Part shown: positions 21,711 through 33,964 of the stretch, piece after piece | Numbering within the stretch: the first letter of the stretch is position 1 | Layout of the letters: every line of letters begins with the position of its first letter | Source of the DNA: Platerodrilus igneus | Taxonomy: Eukaryota; Arthropoda; Insecta; Coleoptera; Lycidae | DNA length: 64,000 bases | Direction: 5' to 3' | NCBI GenBank assembly: GCA_036346225.1 | Contig: JARFIW010000453.1 | Span: 5,146,001 to 5,210,000 of the forward strand | Made by a program: the position numbers and the translations under genes | Notes under the pieces: model-generated | The model's database searches: none | Told to the model about the DNA's origin: nothing | What the model saw: the letters and a program-made list of their open reading frames with translations, nothing else

Positions 21711-22275
21711 CATTATCATCATTAGGTCTGCAGTCCTGGAACTGATTAGGCGCGTACCTCCATTGTTTCCTATTCTGAGCTAACCTATATGTTTCCCTGA
21801 AATTTCTACAGCCTACAGCTTAAACTATATGTGTGCAATAGTCCAATTTAGATCTTCTCTACCTCTCATTTTTTCCTATCCCTGCTTCTAATCTATCCCG
21901 CACTATTCCCTTGTGCTTTATAACATGGCCTATAGTCCTATCTCTCTTATTTTTTACTATTTTCTACATATTTCTTTCTTTTCCTACCATTTCTAGTACC
22001 TCTTTGTTCTTAACTTATTCTTAACATACATCTGTAGCATCACATTTCAAAGGTTTTTATCTTCTCCTGTGCGCTTCTTCTACTGTCCACGTTCGCAGCC
22101 GTACAGTGCTGTGCTCCATAGATATGCTTTCAGTAATCCTTTCCTTGTTTCTATGTTTGTTGTGTTTGAACATAGTAGTTGCTTTTTCTTGTTAAATGCC
22201 GTACGATCTTGTGCTAATTCTTATTTATATCTTTTACCATCTTGCGTTATTTGCTTTTTAGGTTTGCTATGATAA
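21711..22275 (-). pseudogene. LINE family A copy 3, 3' end only
   Basis: Minus-strand 3' terminus of LINE-A: it starts at the ATG-type tail (21711-21723), includes the conserved 3' untranslated block near 21766-21800, and continues into the C-terminal coding part near 22035-22275. It is 5'-truncated, as is typical of LINE insertions. Confidence 0.85.
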
Positions 22276-23229
22276 TAAGCTATTTTTTATGTTTTGCTTG
22301 ACCTATTTCTGTTATTTTATGTTATCTACGAGTTTAAATTTGTTGTAATTTTAAAATGTTGGTATACGTTGTGCTCATGATTTTGTATTTGTTTTTTATA
22401 TAAAAAATTTTAAATTCGTAGCTAAAAATCTGGTATGTATTATTTTAAAAACACTGTGAATTATACTTAAAGTACTAATACTTTAGTAACAGTTTTGAAA
22501 ATGCTACTGTTTATAAAAAATTTATAATAAAATTTCGAAAAATATGAAATGTCAATGTCAATCTATGTTAAAGTTACGAAAAATGTTAGGTTTGATAACT
22601 ACGTTTAAGAAATAATTTATACATTAATTTCTTGTATTAATTATGGAGGTTCTAAAATTGAACAAGTATAAGATGTAATCTTACAGTGGTGATCTTTTGT
22701 AATGTGAGTATTATACAAACGAATGCATCCACAGCTTCAAACTCGATCAGTAAATGTGTGTATCTGTAAAATTGATGTACACTGAACTAGATCTCGAAGT
22801 TTAATTAGCATCAGAGACACATAAACGGAACACTTACTTATCACGTACTTACTTTGAGGCACAAGCATATTTATTATTTTATGAACGAATATAAAACTGT
22901 TTGTATTTTATTAATAATGTTCTTATTAAACACGAGAGAATAAGGGAATCTGAAGAGAAAAGTACTAAAGAAAGATTTTGTATTAAATACAAAAGTATGT
23001 AAAAACATTTTTAAGCAAACTACAAATTTCAAGTTGTACAGTAAATGTAGCATTGAAAAAGAATAAAGAGAGTGCTGTGGACGATGGGCGAGGCAAAACT
23101 GGAAGTCACACTTAACTGTCCGTTACTAAAACTGAAGAAGTGATACAACATTCATTCAAATTTTCACGGTATATTTCACATTATTATTGCTCATCTTCAA
23201 AAAGTATCTTCATTCTTCCTGTGATGTAT
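22276..23229. other. AT-rich spacer, nothing recognised
   Basis: No frame or repeat was recognised before the left end of the next transposon. Confidence 0.4.
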
Positions 23230-23559
23230 GGGTGATTCTACAAATTCGAGCTATTTAGACAATTGCATTTGGAAATAGTCAAACATTTCTAGAAAGACCG
23301 GAATCTTGGTATATATCACAAACATTTGATCCTCATCACATTTTATGATCAGCAGAGCTGAATTTAAATTTTTCCAAAATCTAGAGAATTTTAAAAATTC
23401 AATCAGCCATGCTAATGACATGTTGTCAATTCTGTGTCTGTAATAAGCGGAATAAATAAAATAATTTCAAAATTATCAATAGTAATATTATTATTTTTAA
23501 ATTAACACAAATAGGAATAAATGTGCGAAATTGTTTTTTTTATTAACAGAATCAAATGT

Positions 23560-24776
23560 GGCAAACCAAACTTCTGACAAGTTGTACTGTGATTATAGTT
23601 AAACTCCAAGTATAAAACTGTATTATTTTTACATCTATCACAGAATCTTTGAAGTCAAACCTCATTTTGAGTAGAACATGTTAGGCTTTTAACCATGTCT
23701 TCAGCATCTTTTACACGAATAACATTCAAAATGCAAAGCGTTTTAGTTTGATATTTTTGTGTCTAATGCATAAACAAGTGTTTCGAGCACTTAATTTTGG
23801 TTTCACTGCCCAGAAGGGACGCAGTCTGCAAAATAATGAATAGCTAATTTTCAAGTTCTCACATTGAATAAATTTAGTATGCAGATTTCGCATGGTGTCT
23901 GTCACGAAACGTTTTTGTTGCACAAGTCTTCGTTTCACTTTGAAATCTTTTTTTCCTGGACAAAGTATCGAATTTTCATCACTATTCCAAAAAGAAACCA
24001 CCTTACTTTTCACGTATTGTTTTCTTGGTGTTAACATTCTGTCAAATGTCAAAGATTAGCTTCGTTTTTTGTTAGCAATAAATACTTTATGTGGAAGAAA
24101 AGATTGGCATTCTTTCAACAGCCTATACTTTTTAACATTCTCCCATTAATCGCCTTGGTGAAGATTTGTTTTTTTTGCGTTTTGAAAGAATTGAAAGAAG
24201 TACTTAACTCAGTTTGTAAAATTTCCCCAAATAGAAGTTTCTTTTTAATAATAGTATAATCAATTGAATTCTTGTTCAATAATCTATTTGCTTTCGAGTT
24301 AGGTGTCAGTGAAAGCGAATCCTTAATTTACTTGGTCTTTTTTTCTAGTCCTTGCCAACGCTTTTTATACTTTGCTGCTATTTTTCTTATTTTCTCATTT
24401 ACTTTTTGCATAAACTCTAATTTTCTATAAGCCTTAGCTCTATCACGTCTAACTGCTGTCCGTCCCCCTTTTCTTCTGACTACTATCTCGTACAGTTGAT
24501 GGTACACATAACTTTATTCATATTATTAATTCGTTCTCGTTTATTCCTAGTGTTGTCCCTCCACTTTTTACGTTGAGCTCGCTGGTCTCTGTTGTTCATA
24601 TCATTAATTGATTTTAACTTTCCTGGCTTTTTTGCTTTCAGGTATATTTCATGTTTTTGTTCTTTTAGGTTCTGCAACTTTTTACTATCTGTTTCTATGC
24701 GCTCTCTTCTTTTCATCTCGCATTCTCTCTTTCCTTTCACCCTTTCTTCATTACTCAACACTTTACACTTAGCCAT
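23560..24776 (-). pseudogene. Transposase-like protein, N-terminal half, frameshifted
   Basis: The start is the ATG at 24776 (MAKCKVLSNEERVKGKREC). The first 97 codons are highly basic (KSINDMNNRDQRAQRKKWRD), suggesting DNA binding. The frame then breaks, and a conserved downstream part (23726-24052) reads VVSFWNSDENSILCPGKKDF, then KRFVTDTMRNLHTKF, ISYSLFCRLRPFWAV, and ARNTCLCIRHKNIKL with a C-x-C-x2-H-x-N box. Further frames down to 23560 hold more Cys-rich remnants (FCDRCKNN, TTCQKFG). I recognise this layout from uncharacterised, repeat-associated arthropod proteins about twice as long. The catalytic half is missing here, so this copy could only be mobilised in trans. Confidence 0.78.
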
Positions 24777-24868
24777 TTTTTTAATACTGCAAAAAAATTG
24801 TTCTTAAGTATTAATTTTGTTGCACACTGCCAAGGTATTGACTTCAAATAACAAAAATCCTGATACAA

Positions 24869-25491
24869 TGTCATTAGAATGGACACGAGTCATTAGCATG
24901 GATATAGTACGTCCATGCTAATGACTAAGCATCTGCCCATGCTAATGACAAAAATCAAGATGGTAGGTATTTTTAATCCCAGGTGTTATGTTTAAGAAAC
25001 TACAAATTCATGTTGATTATTTACGTATCATATGGTACTTACCTAGCCACAGTAGTAGATTGTAATTATTTTCCAACTTTGTTAAAACTTGACCATGCTA
25101 ATGATACCTAATTTATGAACTATCAAACTTGTTGACACATTTATTATAAATAGGACCACAATGAACAACAAACAAGCAGGTTAACTTCACTCTCAGGATG
25201 GTTGTTGAACAAGACTGATATATGCAGTGATGTATAGCTTAAAACATAAATTCCATAGCTTTGGTTAATATTTAAAAAATTTCCATGCTAATGACAGAAA
25301 CCTTAAGGGACATCCTTGGTGCCCTATTTGTGGCACTAGCTAGAGTAAAATAAACACAAAAATGGTTTCCCTTATTCTGCTTTATATTAGTTCACTTATA
25401 TAAATGATACAGTAACAACAATTTTAGCTATAAATATATATTGAACATTTCATAATTTAGGTTCACATGAGGGACAGCCACGCTAATGACA
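24869..25491. repeat. Dispersed 14-bp motif array inside the transposon
   Basis: Copies of CCATGCTAATGACA: 24937-24950 and 25283-25296 are exact. 24913-24925 matches 13 bases (+), and 24889-24901 is the same 13 bases inverted. 24869-24882 is inverted with one change, 25093-25106 has one change and 25478-25491 has one change. One further exact copy lies at 23407-23420, near the other end. 24889-24925 forms a perfect 13-bp-arm inverted repeat with an 11-bp loop. The placement upstream of the ORF and near the termini resembles subterminal transposase-binding repeats. Confidence 0.9.
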
Positions 25492-25673
25492 ATTTGATTA
25501 AATTTTTTTTGTTAATTACATAAGGGGAAGTTTAAGAAATGTTTAAAACATAGACACTATTACTGAAGATATGTACAATAATATAAGAATAAAGTGGTTT
25601 TAGAAAATACTCGCATACCATTATAACAACACAGGGACATTAATATGGCTTGTAATTGTAGAATCACCCGTAT

Positions 25674-25859
25674 AAACTATATTGCCAAGTTTATGAAAAT
25701 CCAGTGTCACTTGCATTGTACAAGAAAATATTTTACAAAAATTTAATTCCGAGCGTCCGCCGCTAAAAAGACATCTGTAGAGTTTGTGACAATCTTGTTA
25801 TTAAAAAAAAAAAAGCAACCACAATAGAGTCGCGACAAAAAGCAAAAACATAAAGCTCA
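25674..25859. other. Short spacer
   Basis: Contains a 12-base A run at about 25803-25814; nothing else recognised. Confidence 0.4.
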
Positions 25860-26870
25860 CTTGCCGAATCTTCACGAAACCCAATCAATGAACATTTTAA
25901 AAATCAAAAGAAGACGAACTTAAAAGAAACTGAGTGTATATCTTTTGATCTTGAAAAACATCGGCTCTTCCCAGAATACTCACCAACATTGTATTTTATA
26001 TACGGCAGTTATGGTTCTATAACTTAGGAATTCATGATTTTGCTGCAGTTGGGTAGAAGGAAGTTTCGGACGTGAAGCCCAATAAATTGGGTCATGTTTT
26101 AGGAAACATATCATTCAGAATGTATCACAAGGAACAAAATATCTGATTATGTGGGGGGGGAGGGTCAAAATCGAAATATTAAGATATTGTTGAGCTTAAA
26201 GACTGTTTTGGAGTCTTATACCATCTTGACAGATACAGCCCAACATTTTTTAGTCCTTGGGTATAGTTTTAAAAATTATTCTGATTTTTCAGGCACTGAT
26301 TATGCCTTAAATGGCAACAACGACATTATGTGCATGCTGATTATGTGGAAGTATTTAAATACTGTAAAAAAAAAACAAGCTCCGTGTCGACAAGATGGAA
26401 GAAGAAGATTTTGTTAGTACTGCAAAATTAGAAAACGTAGTCACAAACCGGAAAAAGAATGTAACAGGTGATCAAGTGAACTGGTTAAAATTCAAAATAA
26501 TTCAGATAAGGAAGTCTGGTTCTTCAACAATATTTGGCAAGAAGCTGAACAAAAGTAACTGTGCTAAAAGAAACTGCAAAATATACCAGTTGTGAGCCGA
26601 GGGAAAGCTCATAAGCAAAGAAAAACTTAAAGACCTGAATTCCATGTTTCATTTAATTTCAAGGGACTGTTTGAATTTTTACAATGACTAGTGGAGTAAT
26701 TATTCTATAGCAGGTGACATTGAAAGATTCTTGGGTACACTGGACTTTCGAAGAAGAGTTAGAAGAATAGTCTTCAGCCTTGAAACACCCTAGGAAGTTT
26801 GAAACAAAATACGTATTACATTGTATCTTAAAAAACAAATTTGGTTTTTGTGCGGCTGTTTTATTCAAAA
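25860..26870 (+). pseudogene. Transposase-like protein, C-terminal (GGQNRN) half
   Basis: Plus-strand remnant of the second half of the same broad protein family as 23560-24776, but in opposite orientation and outside that element's terminal repeats. Motifs in order: FDLEKHRLFPRI and IVFYIRQLWFYNLGIHD (25950-26038); GEGQNRNIKILLSLK at about 26160-26203, where the family box is G-G-Q-N-R/K-N; QHFLVLGYSF (usually G-H-S-F; about 26241-26271); EDFVSTAKLENVVTNRKK and VTGDQVNWLKFKIIQIRK (26400-26517); and KEKLKDLNSMFHLISRDCL near 26620-26670. Stops and frameshifts are present. The 10-G run at 26152-26161 coincides with a frame problem. The function in transposition is inferred from the neighbour's terminal repeats. 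Confidence 0.72.
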
Positions 26871-28302
26871 TATATTTTTTATAACACTATTTTGTTTTCT
26901 TTTATAGAATACGACCAACTGTTGATATAGCATGCTACACATCCGTAGACGAACTGTCACAAATAACAACTTACACTTAAACATCCCAGGACTAAACGCT
27001 ATCTGACAAATGTCCTATAATTGCTATTCCATTCTTTTAGCAATCGTAAACCAAGCTACAGTTTAACTCATACAAACGATTAAAAGTAATTTACCAAAAA
27101 GTTTGTTGTAGATTATACAAAATATATAAGTTTTTACATAACATGCGGTTACGCATTTTTTTTATTATAACTTTATATCTTTTCGTTTATGTTATATTTC
27201 TGGTTGGTAAATATTCTAGATAGCCTAGATAATTAGCTATGCTAAATAAAATAGGACACTCGCACAAGATCCAACAAGAGATGTTCGTCGTCCGTTTATA
27301 AATGGTGATTTTTGGAGACTTCCGGGCTAATTCTGAACTCTTAACTTCAGCGGTGCAGTTGAGGAGACTAGCAGGGAGATTTGAGGCAAATACGGATATG
27401 TCAGGCTCCGCTAAGCCTAAATAAAAATTATTAAGACTATATCGCTAAGCTCGACCTTAACAATATATCTAGAAGCAAGTCCTGAAATAAAACATGACAC
27501 ATATACAGTACATATGATACAGCAATGTGCGTCCCAATGCAAAAATATCAATTTGAACATAAATATTTATACCTGATAGTTCTGATGGTATTCCAGGACT
27601 TCAATGATATTCTACTTCATAAGCAAGTTCGTTGTTCATTACCTTAATAATTCATTAACAAATAGGTTAAACTAATTCTCGAAAAGATTTTATTCTGCAT
27701 GCCTTCTTAGACGTAAGTCAATTAATCTCAAATAAAACGTGTCTATATATCTAAATGCGTCTGTTTAACAAAAAGTATCACTCTTGTTAGGAAGTTTAAT
27801 TATTTATAAAAGCTGTTAGTTGTTTACTCAATTAATTAAATGTTTTTCAAATAACACGCGTGTATCATCCATTAAAGTTAAGCGATTAATTTAACAATAT
27901 TTATATCGTTCTGTGGCCTTCGTTTTACAGATCTGTCAAACACTTTACAAGAATCCCATTATTTATTAACAAATATAGATTTGGTAATGATTCAGATGTT
28001 ATATATACTTGAATTATTTTAATAGTTTCAAAAACTTTTATTAAACGGGAACAACAAAGAACATACATCACTTCATTTGTTCATTTAAAGAACATTAATA
28101 ACACTGCCATTTGGCAAAAAAATTCTAAATCTAATTTTGAATCATGAACTTCACAGATATTGTCCTTGTAAAATGCGGAGTTCTGTGATCATATCGTACG
28201 TCTAAAAAATGTAAAACTACAATCGTGGTTCATTAGAAAAAGCAAATTGAAAGCTAGCCATAACTTATACGACACCTTGTACATTATTGAGAACTGTGGT
28301 AA
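26871..28302. other. AT-rich spacer, nothing recognised
   Basis: No frame, terminal repeat or RNA-like structure was recognised. Confidence 0.4.
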
Positions 28303-29351
28303 TAGCCCAGTAAAATGACAAAATTTGGAGGTAATAATACTGACTGCGCTGAAACTTTGTAAATAGGCTTGTTTTAGGGTACTATTTAACATATTAAAAG
28401 TCCTTGTGTCTAGACGCTACGTTGCCGGCAGGACAGGATCCAAAAGATCTAAAAAATCAGTTTTTCACAAATAACTCTGAAAATATCAACTTTACGGAAA
28501 TTTTTGTTAATATCAAAATTGTAGCTTAGAAAATTCCGCACAATTTCGTTTTTTATTCAAGTGTGTGTGACCAAATGGAGCAGAGATATAATTTTTTTAA
28601 ACATCGGTAGTTTTGCGACGCAACGAAAACGCGTACGCTTGTCGCGCATTTTTCACTAATATACCTCGAAAATGGACTCTCGAATCGAAAAACGTTCTAA
28701 ATAAAAGTTGTAGAGAATCTTATTTACGAACAATTTCGTTTTTTATTTATTTCTGTACGGCCCAAATTCGCCGAGTTATTAATTAAAAGACTTTTTTTTT
28801 ATGTTGATAGTGGATGTTTTGTATGTAAAAATCAGTATTAATTCTGAAAGTATAGGTCGTACACATATAGTATGTATAATGAAAGTAAAAGAGAATAAAA
28901 TTTTGAACATGTTGATGTATGCATGAATCCATTTTGGTAAAGGTAGCTTGAAGTTAATAGCAAAAACATGAAATTTTCGAGATATTAGCGAAAAATGCGC
29001 GACGTGCGTACGCGATTTCGTTGCATCGCAAAACTACCGATGTATAAAAAAATTATATATCTGCTCCATTTGGTCGTATAGAATTGAATAAAAAATGAAA
29101 TTGTGCGGAATTTTGTAAGAAACAATTTTCATATCTACATAAATTTCCAAAAAGTTGATATTTTCCGAGTTATTTGCGAAAAACTATTTTTTTAAACCTT
29201 TTGGACCTTCCCCTGCCCGCAACGTAGCGTCTACACTTGAGGACTTTTAATATGGTGAATAGTACCTCAAAACAAGCCTGTTTACACAGTTTTAGCCCAG
29301 GCAGTATTATTTCCTCCAAATAGACAAATTTCGAGTCATTTTCCTGGGCTA
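28303..29351. mobile_element. Long-TIR foldback/MITE of about 1.05 kb
   Basis: The two ends read TAGCCCAGTAAAATGAC (28303-28319) and, in reverse complement, TAGCCCAGGAAAATGAC (29335-29351). Inverted similarity continues inward for about 350 bp on each side (left to about 28660, right from about 28960), at visibly high identity. TA at each extremity is consistent with a TA target duplication of Tc1/mariner type. Inside, blocks around ACAATTTCGTTTTTTATT (about 28548 and 28732) indicate an imperfect internal repeat about 185-190 bp apart. There is no coding capacity; the frame 28189-28392 overlaps an arm. Confidence 0.85.
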
Positions 29352-29984
29352 GAAAACACTTTACATTATTTAAAGAAGTGTTTACTTGAAAAAGATTTGT
29401 AATAGTTATAGAAATATTTTGCAGTTTTAATAATTTTGAAAAGCCCTGTATATAATGAAAATGATGCGTGTTTTAATATTTGCGCAACTTGTTTTTTTTT
29501 TAAATTTGTGAAAATTTGAACTCAATGTCACTCTCATGCGTACCGTTTTAACTTGTATGCCAAGCTAGTTTTATTTTTTCCATGTTTATGTACATGCTAC
29601 GTATATTTTTACAAACTTTTATTACTGTTAAAAAGAATTATTTATGTTCTTACTAATTGCCGTCGTAGGACATTTGCACATTTGTAAAAGTTTTATTTTA
29701 TTTTCAGGTTGGTTTGACCGCGACACATTATCTCACGGCTATTGTTTCATTCATCGTTCCTTAATTATTTCATGGTAAGTAATTGTTATAGTTCCATTAT
29801 TCGACAACGATTTATATCTAATTAGAGATTTTGATAAGTAATTGATCATTCAAGTAAATCGTGTGCATAGATTTAGACTGACTCGCTATTGGATCAGCAT
29901 CTAGGGGTAAAATACAAACAATCTTGATCGCTAAATTAGTGCTTGATATTGAATCAAGCACTTATACTGAGAAATATGTTAAAT
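29352..29984. other. Spacer, nothing recognised
   Basis: No feature recognised between the foldback element and the tandem duplication. Confidence 0.4.
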
Positions 29985-32900
29985 TCTGATGAAAACTCAC
30001 ATACTTATATCTATGAAAGTTAGATAGAGATAACCTTCTAACACTTTCATTCATATTATCAAAATTTATATTAAACAAATAGTATGCTATGGTGACTGCG
30101 TTACGCAAGGGTGATAATATATATTCGTGTTTAAGTAAGTGATGAAAACAACTACTGATCTTAAACAATTGCCAAGAATACAACATCGGTATTGTGATGA
30201 AAATGTAGTAGAGGAACTCCCAAGTAACCGATCTTTAGTTTGGCAGAAATTACACTGTCCTTCAAAGCTGTCGCAGTATCAGAAATCATTGACACTGGTT
30301 TTGGTATACAAATCATCATCAATAGATCTTCAGTGCTAGAACTGGTTGGGCGCGTACCTCCATTGTTTACTATTCTGAACTAACCTACACATTTCCCTGA
30401 AATTCCCACCTCCTTACGCCTTTCACTATCTGTGTGCAATAGTCTAATTTAGGTGTACCTCTACCTCTCCTTTTTCTTATCTCTGCTTCTAATATATTCC
30501 GCATTATTCCTTCATGCTTTTAGTGTGTGTTCTATCATCCTCTCTCCTATTTTTTACTGTTCACATATTTCTTACTTCCCTTTTTAGAGAACCTCTTTGT
30601 TCGTAACTTTGTCTATCTATGATATTTTCATCATACGTCTATAGCACCATATTTCAAAGGTTTCTACCATTTTCTTGTCCGCACATTTCAACTGCTTCTT
30701 TCTATTCCTTTCTGCTTCTCTCACTGTCCACGTTTCACAGCCATACAGTGCTGTGCTACTAATGTTTTCAGCAATCTTTTCCGTGTTTCTATATTTAAGA
30801 TTTTGAAAAACTCATTTAATAAATTGCAAAGCCTTTGATAATCTCTGATTTATATCGTTTGTCTCTTCCAATCGTGAGCTTGTGACTTCATAGGTAGCGG
30901 AAAAATGTTAAATTAAGTTTTCGGTTCATTATTTGAAATCAAATTTGACTAATTTACCATAACTTTACATACTAGCACTTTAGTTTCATTTTGTAAATGT
31001 TGCTTACCGTAGCCCAGTATGAAAAATTTGGAGGTTTCATGACGAGCTGCTTATAAATGCTTTTTTAGGTACTATACATATCAAAAGCAAATGTGTCAGA
31101 CAACCGTTCGCCCGGACAGGATCAATATCTAAATCTTTTTCACAAATACATGCTTTTTCAACTTTGTAATTGTTTTCTCCATTCAAACTTAAAGATAAAA
31201 TGGCCTCTTGTGTTTCCCCAATTTGTCTTAACTCAAGTGATCTTACCAAAGGATTTCTAGCCATTTTTAAACATGTGCTGGCAAGTTTTGTTTGAAAGAA
31301 AACACATATAACCGCGCTTTTTTATTAGTGCTTCTAAATTCCTGACCTGAATATAAATCTTCTAAATTTGGCCATCTACCACTTTCTTAAAATTTTCTAT
31401 AATGATGTGTTATTCGCGCCCTTAAATTTTGCCTATGGTTTTATATCCCTAAAATTCATTTAATTAGATTAGTTGGATTTGTCTGTATGTAATTAGTTTG
31501 TACCTCTCTTAAAGTATTCATCAATCCATAGCTTTTAGCGTTCCTGCAATTGAGAATAATTTTCAATTTGATGGTTATTGTATCCTTTTGCTTTGTATGT
31601 TTCTTTTGAATTAATGCCTATCTTCCATGAAATTTAGAATATCCTTAGTTACCTATTGTTCCGATTATGAGATTTATACCCCAGCATATCTTTGGCCGCC
31701 ATATCTAAATGGATTTAATCTTATTCCATTCTGCTTCTATTTCCTTAGTATGAGAGATTTATCCGTTGTCTTTCAGTAATTCGTTTGAGGTTTTTCAAAC
31801 CTTTGTGGATAATTTTATCTTTAGTTTCTCAAAGTCAAAGTGGCTTATTCCGTTGGTTTCATTCAAATTTTAAAATTAAGCACGGCTTTCATAATTATTA
31901 TATTGTGATCAGTGTTTATATCTGCTTCTGGGTAGCTTCTACAGTCTTCTAGCATGATATTGAAGTAACGTGTTTGTAGTAGTTAAATTGTTTTTGTCGT
32001 AAAATTCTACCAGCCTATTTCCCCCGTGATTTCTCGTGCCTAAACCAAATAAACGTACTACCACTCCTTCTCTGCACTCGCCTACCACTGCATTAAAATT
32101 TCCGGTAGTTATTAAATTTTCATGTCTTCGATATCTTTGTAGATCGATTCTACCTCCTCGTCGCTGTAGCTAGAGTGAGCATATATTCTTGTGTTATTAC
32201 TGTATTTACTGATTTAGATTTTAATCTAACCTTGAGCATTCTTTCGTTCTTTTGTAAGTAGTGTTCTACACAGTGTGCTATCTATTCCGCATGACTATTC
32301 CAACTCATGAGTTTCCTTTCTCTGATCCTGTATGAACAACGCTACAGTCTCCGCTCCAAAAATCTCCCGTTTCTGTCTAATGCTAGCCTATTCATTTCAA
32401 TTTTCAGATTAGTTAGCTTACTTACTTGCTTCATGCTTATGCTATTTCACGCTCCTACTCGCAAAATGTTCCCTGCTCTTCGTTTAACCTTTTCGATCAC
32501 ATTCTCCAAAGTAGTCCCCTTCCGGAGATCCGAATTTGAGGCTATTTTAATTTCAGAATCTTTTACCTCAGAGGATTCTATTATTATGAAACATGTTCAG
32601 TACGTTGTGTACTTCGGAGGTAGTGTGGTGGTTTCTCGTTGCCTTCCACATCTCAGTAGTGTGTCTTAGAGTGTCATACCGACCTCCAAGGTCTCTGCCA
32701 CTCTAAGTACCCAAAGTGCTGCTACCCTCTTTCGGGGACTTGACCTCACTGAAAACCCCACTAATTTGGTTATACGTTTAGTTCGGCTCTTTAGCTTACT
32801 GATACACGCAAGCCATTCTATCCGTTTTAGTATTTTATAACTTCTTCAAAGTGCAGGTCCGTTCAGAATGGACGCTACAAATAGTATGAGAAAATCATTA

Positions 32901-33637
32901 CGATGATATTAACCGTCTAGAGTCTAGACCAACATGGCTACATGGTAATTGTATTTTGAACCATTTAATGCTTCTGCGGTACGAAATAAAACTAGCATTC
33001 AGTACAAACGTCCGCCTTGTACGAGATGCAACGTAGCAATCTGTACACTACTGCATGTTTGGATAGTCCGTTTAATTTTAGACGAACACTAGATTATGAT
33101 ACCTAAAACTACCGCTTGGTAAAGGGTTGACATATTTCAGTGTATCGAATGACTTAAACAGCCAAAAACTGTAATTTAAGGAAACCACGAATCATAAAAC
33201 ATCATATGGGGGCGGTCAATTAAGTGCCCGATTATTCTCAGTACGCATATAGCATCTTCCTTAGTTACATCAATTTGAATCATGGATAGCTTGATTCTTA
33301 TCAATCAGAGTCCTTTCTTAAACAGCTAAATTCAATATTTTATTACTTTTCTATTAATACGTGGTTATGGGTATCTATTCACTACTGATATTCGGCAGGT
33401 GGCAGGGTTTATTGCCTGGTACATAGTATTAGTGGTATCTGCATCGATTTTATACGTTAATAAGTTTCAGTACGTACGTACGCAGCTTCCAGCTGACATG
33501 ATGACGTTTGTGTTTTCAACCTTTCTAAATAATTTCTAAATTATTCTTTTGAGATTGTTTTGTTCTAGGAATCACAATTTGTATACCCTGTTAACCAACC
33601 GACTTTTACTTTCCACGTGGATAAAAATCATTTTAAA
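29985..33637. repeat. Tandem duplication 1, unit 1 (3,653 bp)
   Basis: Starts TCTGATGAAAACTCAC and is repeated from 33638, directly head to tail. It contains about 330 bp of unassigned sequence, LINE-A copy 4, and about 1.25 kb of unassigned sequence. The outer parts are nearly identical to unit 2, whereas 30800-31800 is much more divergent, with many small indels. Confidence 0.93.
30313..32380 (-). pseudogene. LINE family A copy 4
   Basis: Minus-strand LINE-A with its ATG-type tail at 30313-30323, the conserved 3' untranslated block at 30360-30400, the C-terminal coding part (W-C-Y-R-R-M-M-K-type region near 30620-30650), a much reduced RT, the linker (31680-31880) and the endonuclease end (31900-32380). 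The RT core is largely deleted. 30800-31800 is scrambled relative to copy 5; see the finding on the mosaic. Confidence 0.8.
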
Positions 33638-33964
33638 TCTGATGAAAACTCACATACTTATATCTATGAAAGTTAGATAGAGATAACCTTCTAACACTTT
33701 CATTCATATTATCAAAATTTATATTAAACAAATAGTATGCTATGGTGACTGCGTTACGCAAGGGTGATAATATATATTCGTGTTTAAGTAAGTGATGAAA
33801 ACAACTACTGATCTTAAACAATTGCCAAGAATACAACATCGGTATTGTGATGAAAATGTAGTAGAGGAACTCCCAAGTAACCGATCTTTAGTTTGGCAGA
33901 AATTACACTGTCCTTCAAAGCTGTCGCAGTATCAGAAATCATTGACACTGGTTTTGGTATACAA

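Larger units (their letters stand above)
23230..25669 (-). mobile_element. 2,440-bp DNA transposon, 14-bp TIR, GTAT target duplication
   Basis: The left end GGGTGATTCTACAA (23230-23243) is repeated exactly in inverted form at 25656-25669. GTAT flanks both sides (23226-23229 and 25670-25673), a 4-bp target duplication. The element encodes, on the minus strand, the N-terminal half of a transposon-associated protein family and lacks the second half. A 14-bp motif, CCATGCTAATGACA, recurs inside it: once near the left end, seven times in the 620 bp before the ORF start. The 4-bp duplication and GGG start are compatible with the Sola superfamily; that assignment is an inference. Confidence 0.88.

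Noticed and set aside
29962..30339. Conserved small genes repeated at 29962-30339 and 33633-33992
   Set aside because: Repeated because of tandem duplication 1; no family resemblance and no independent support.
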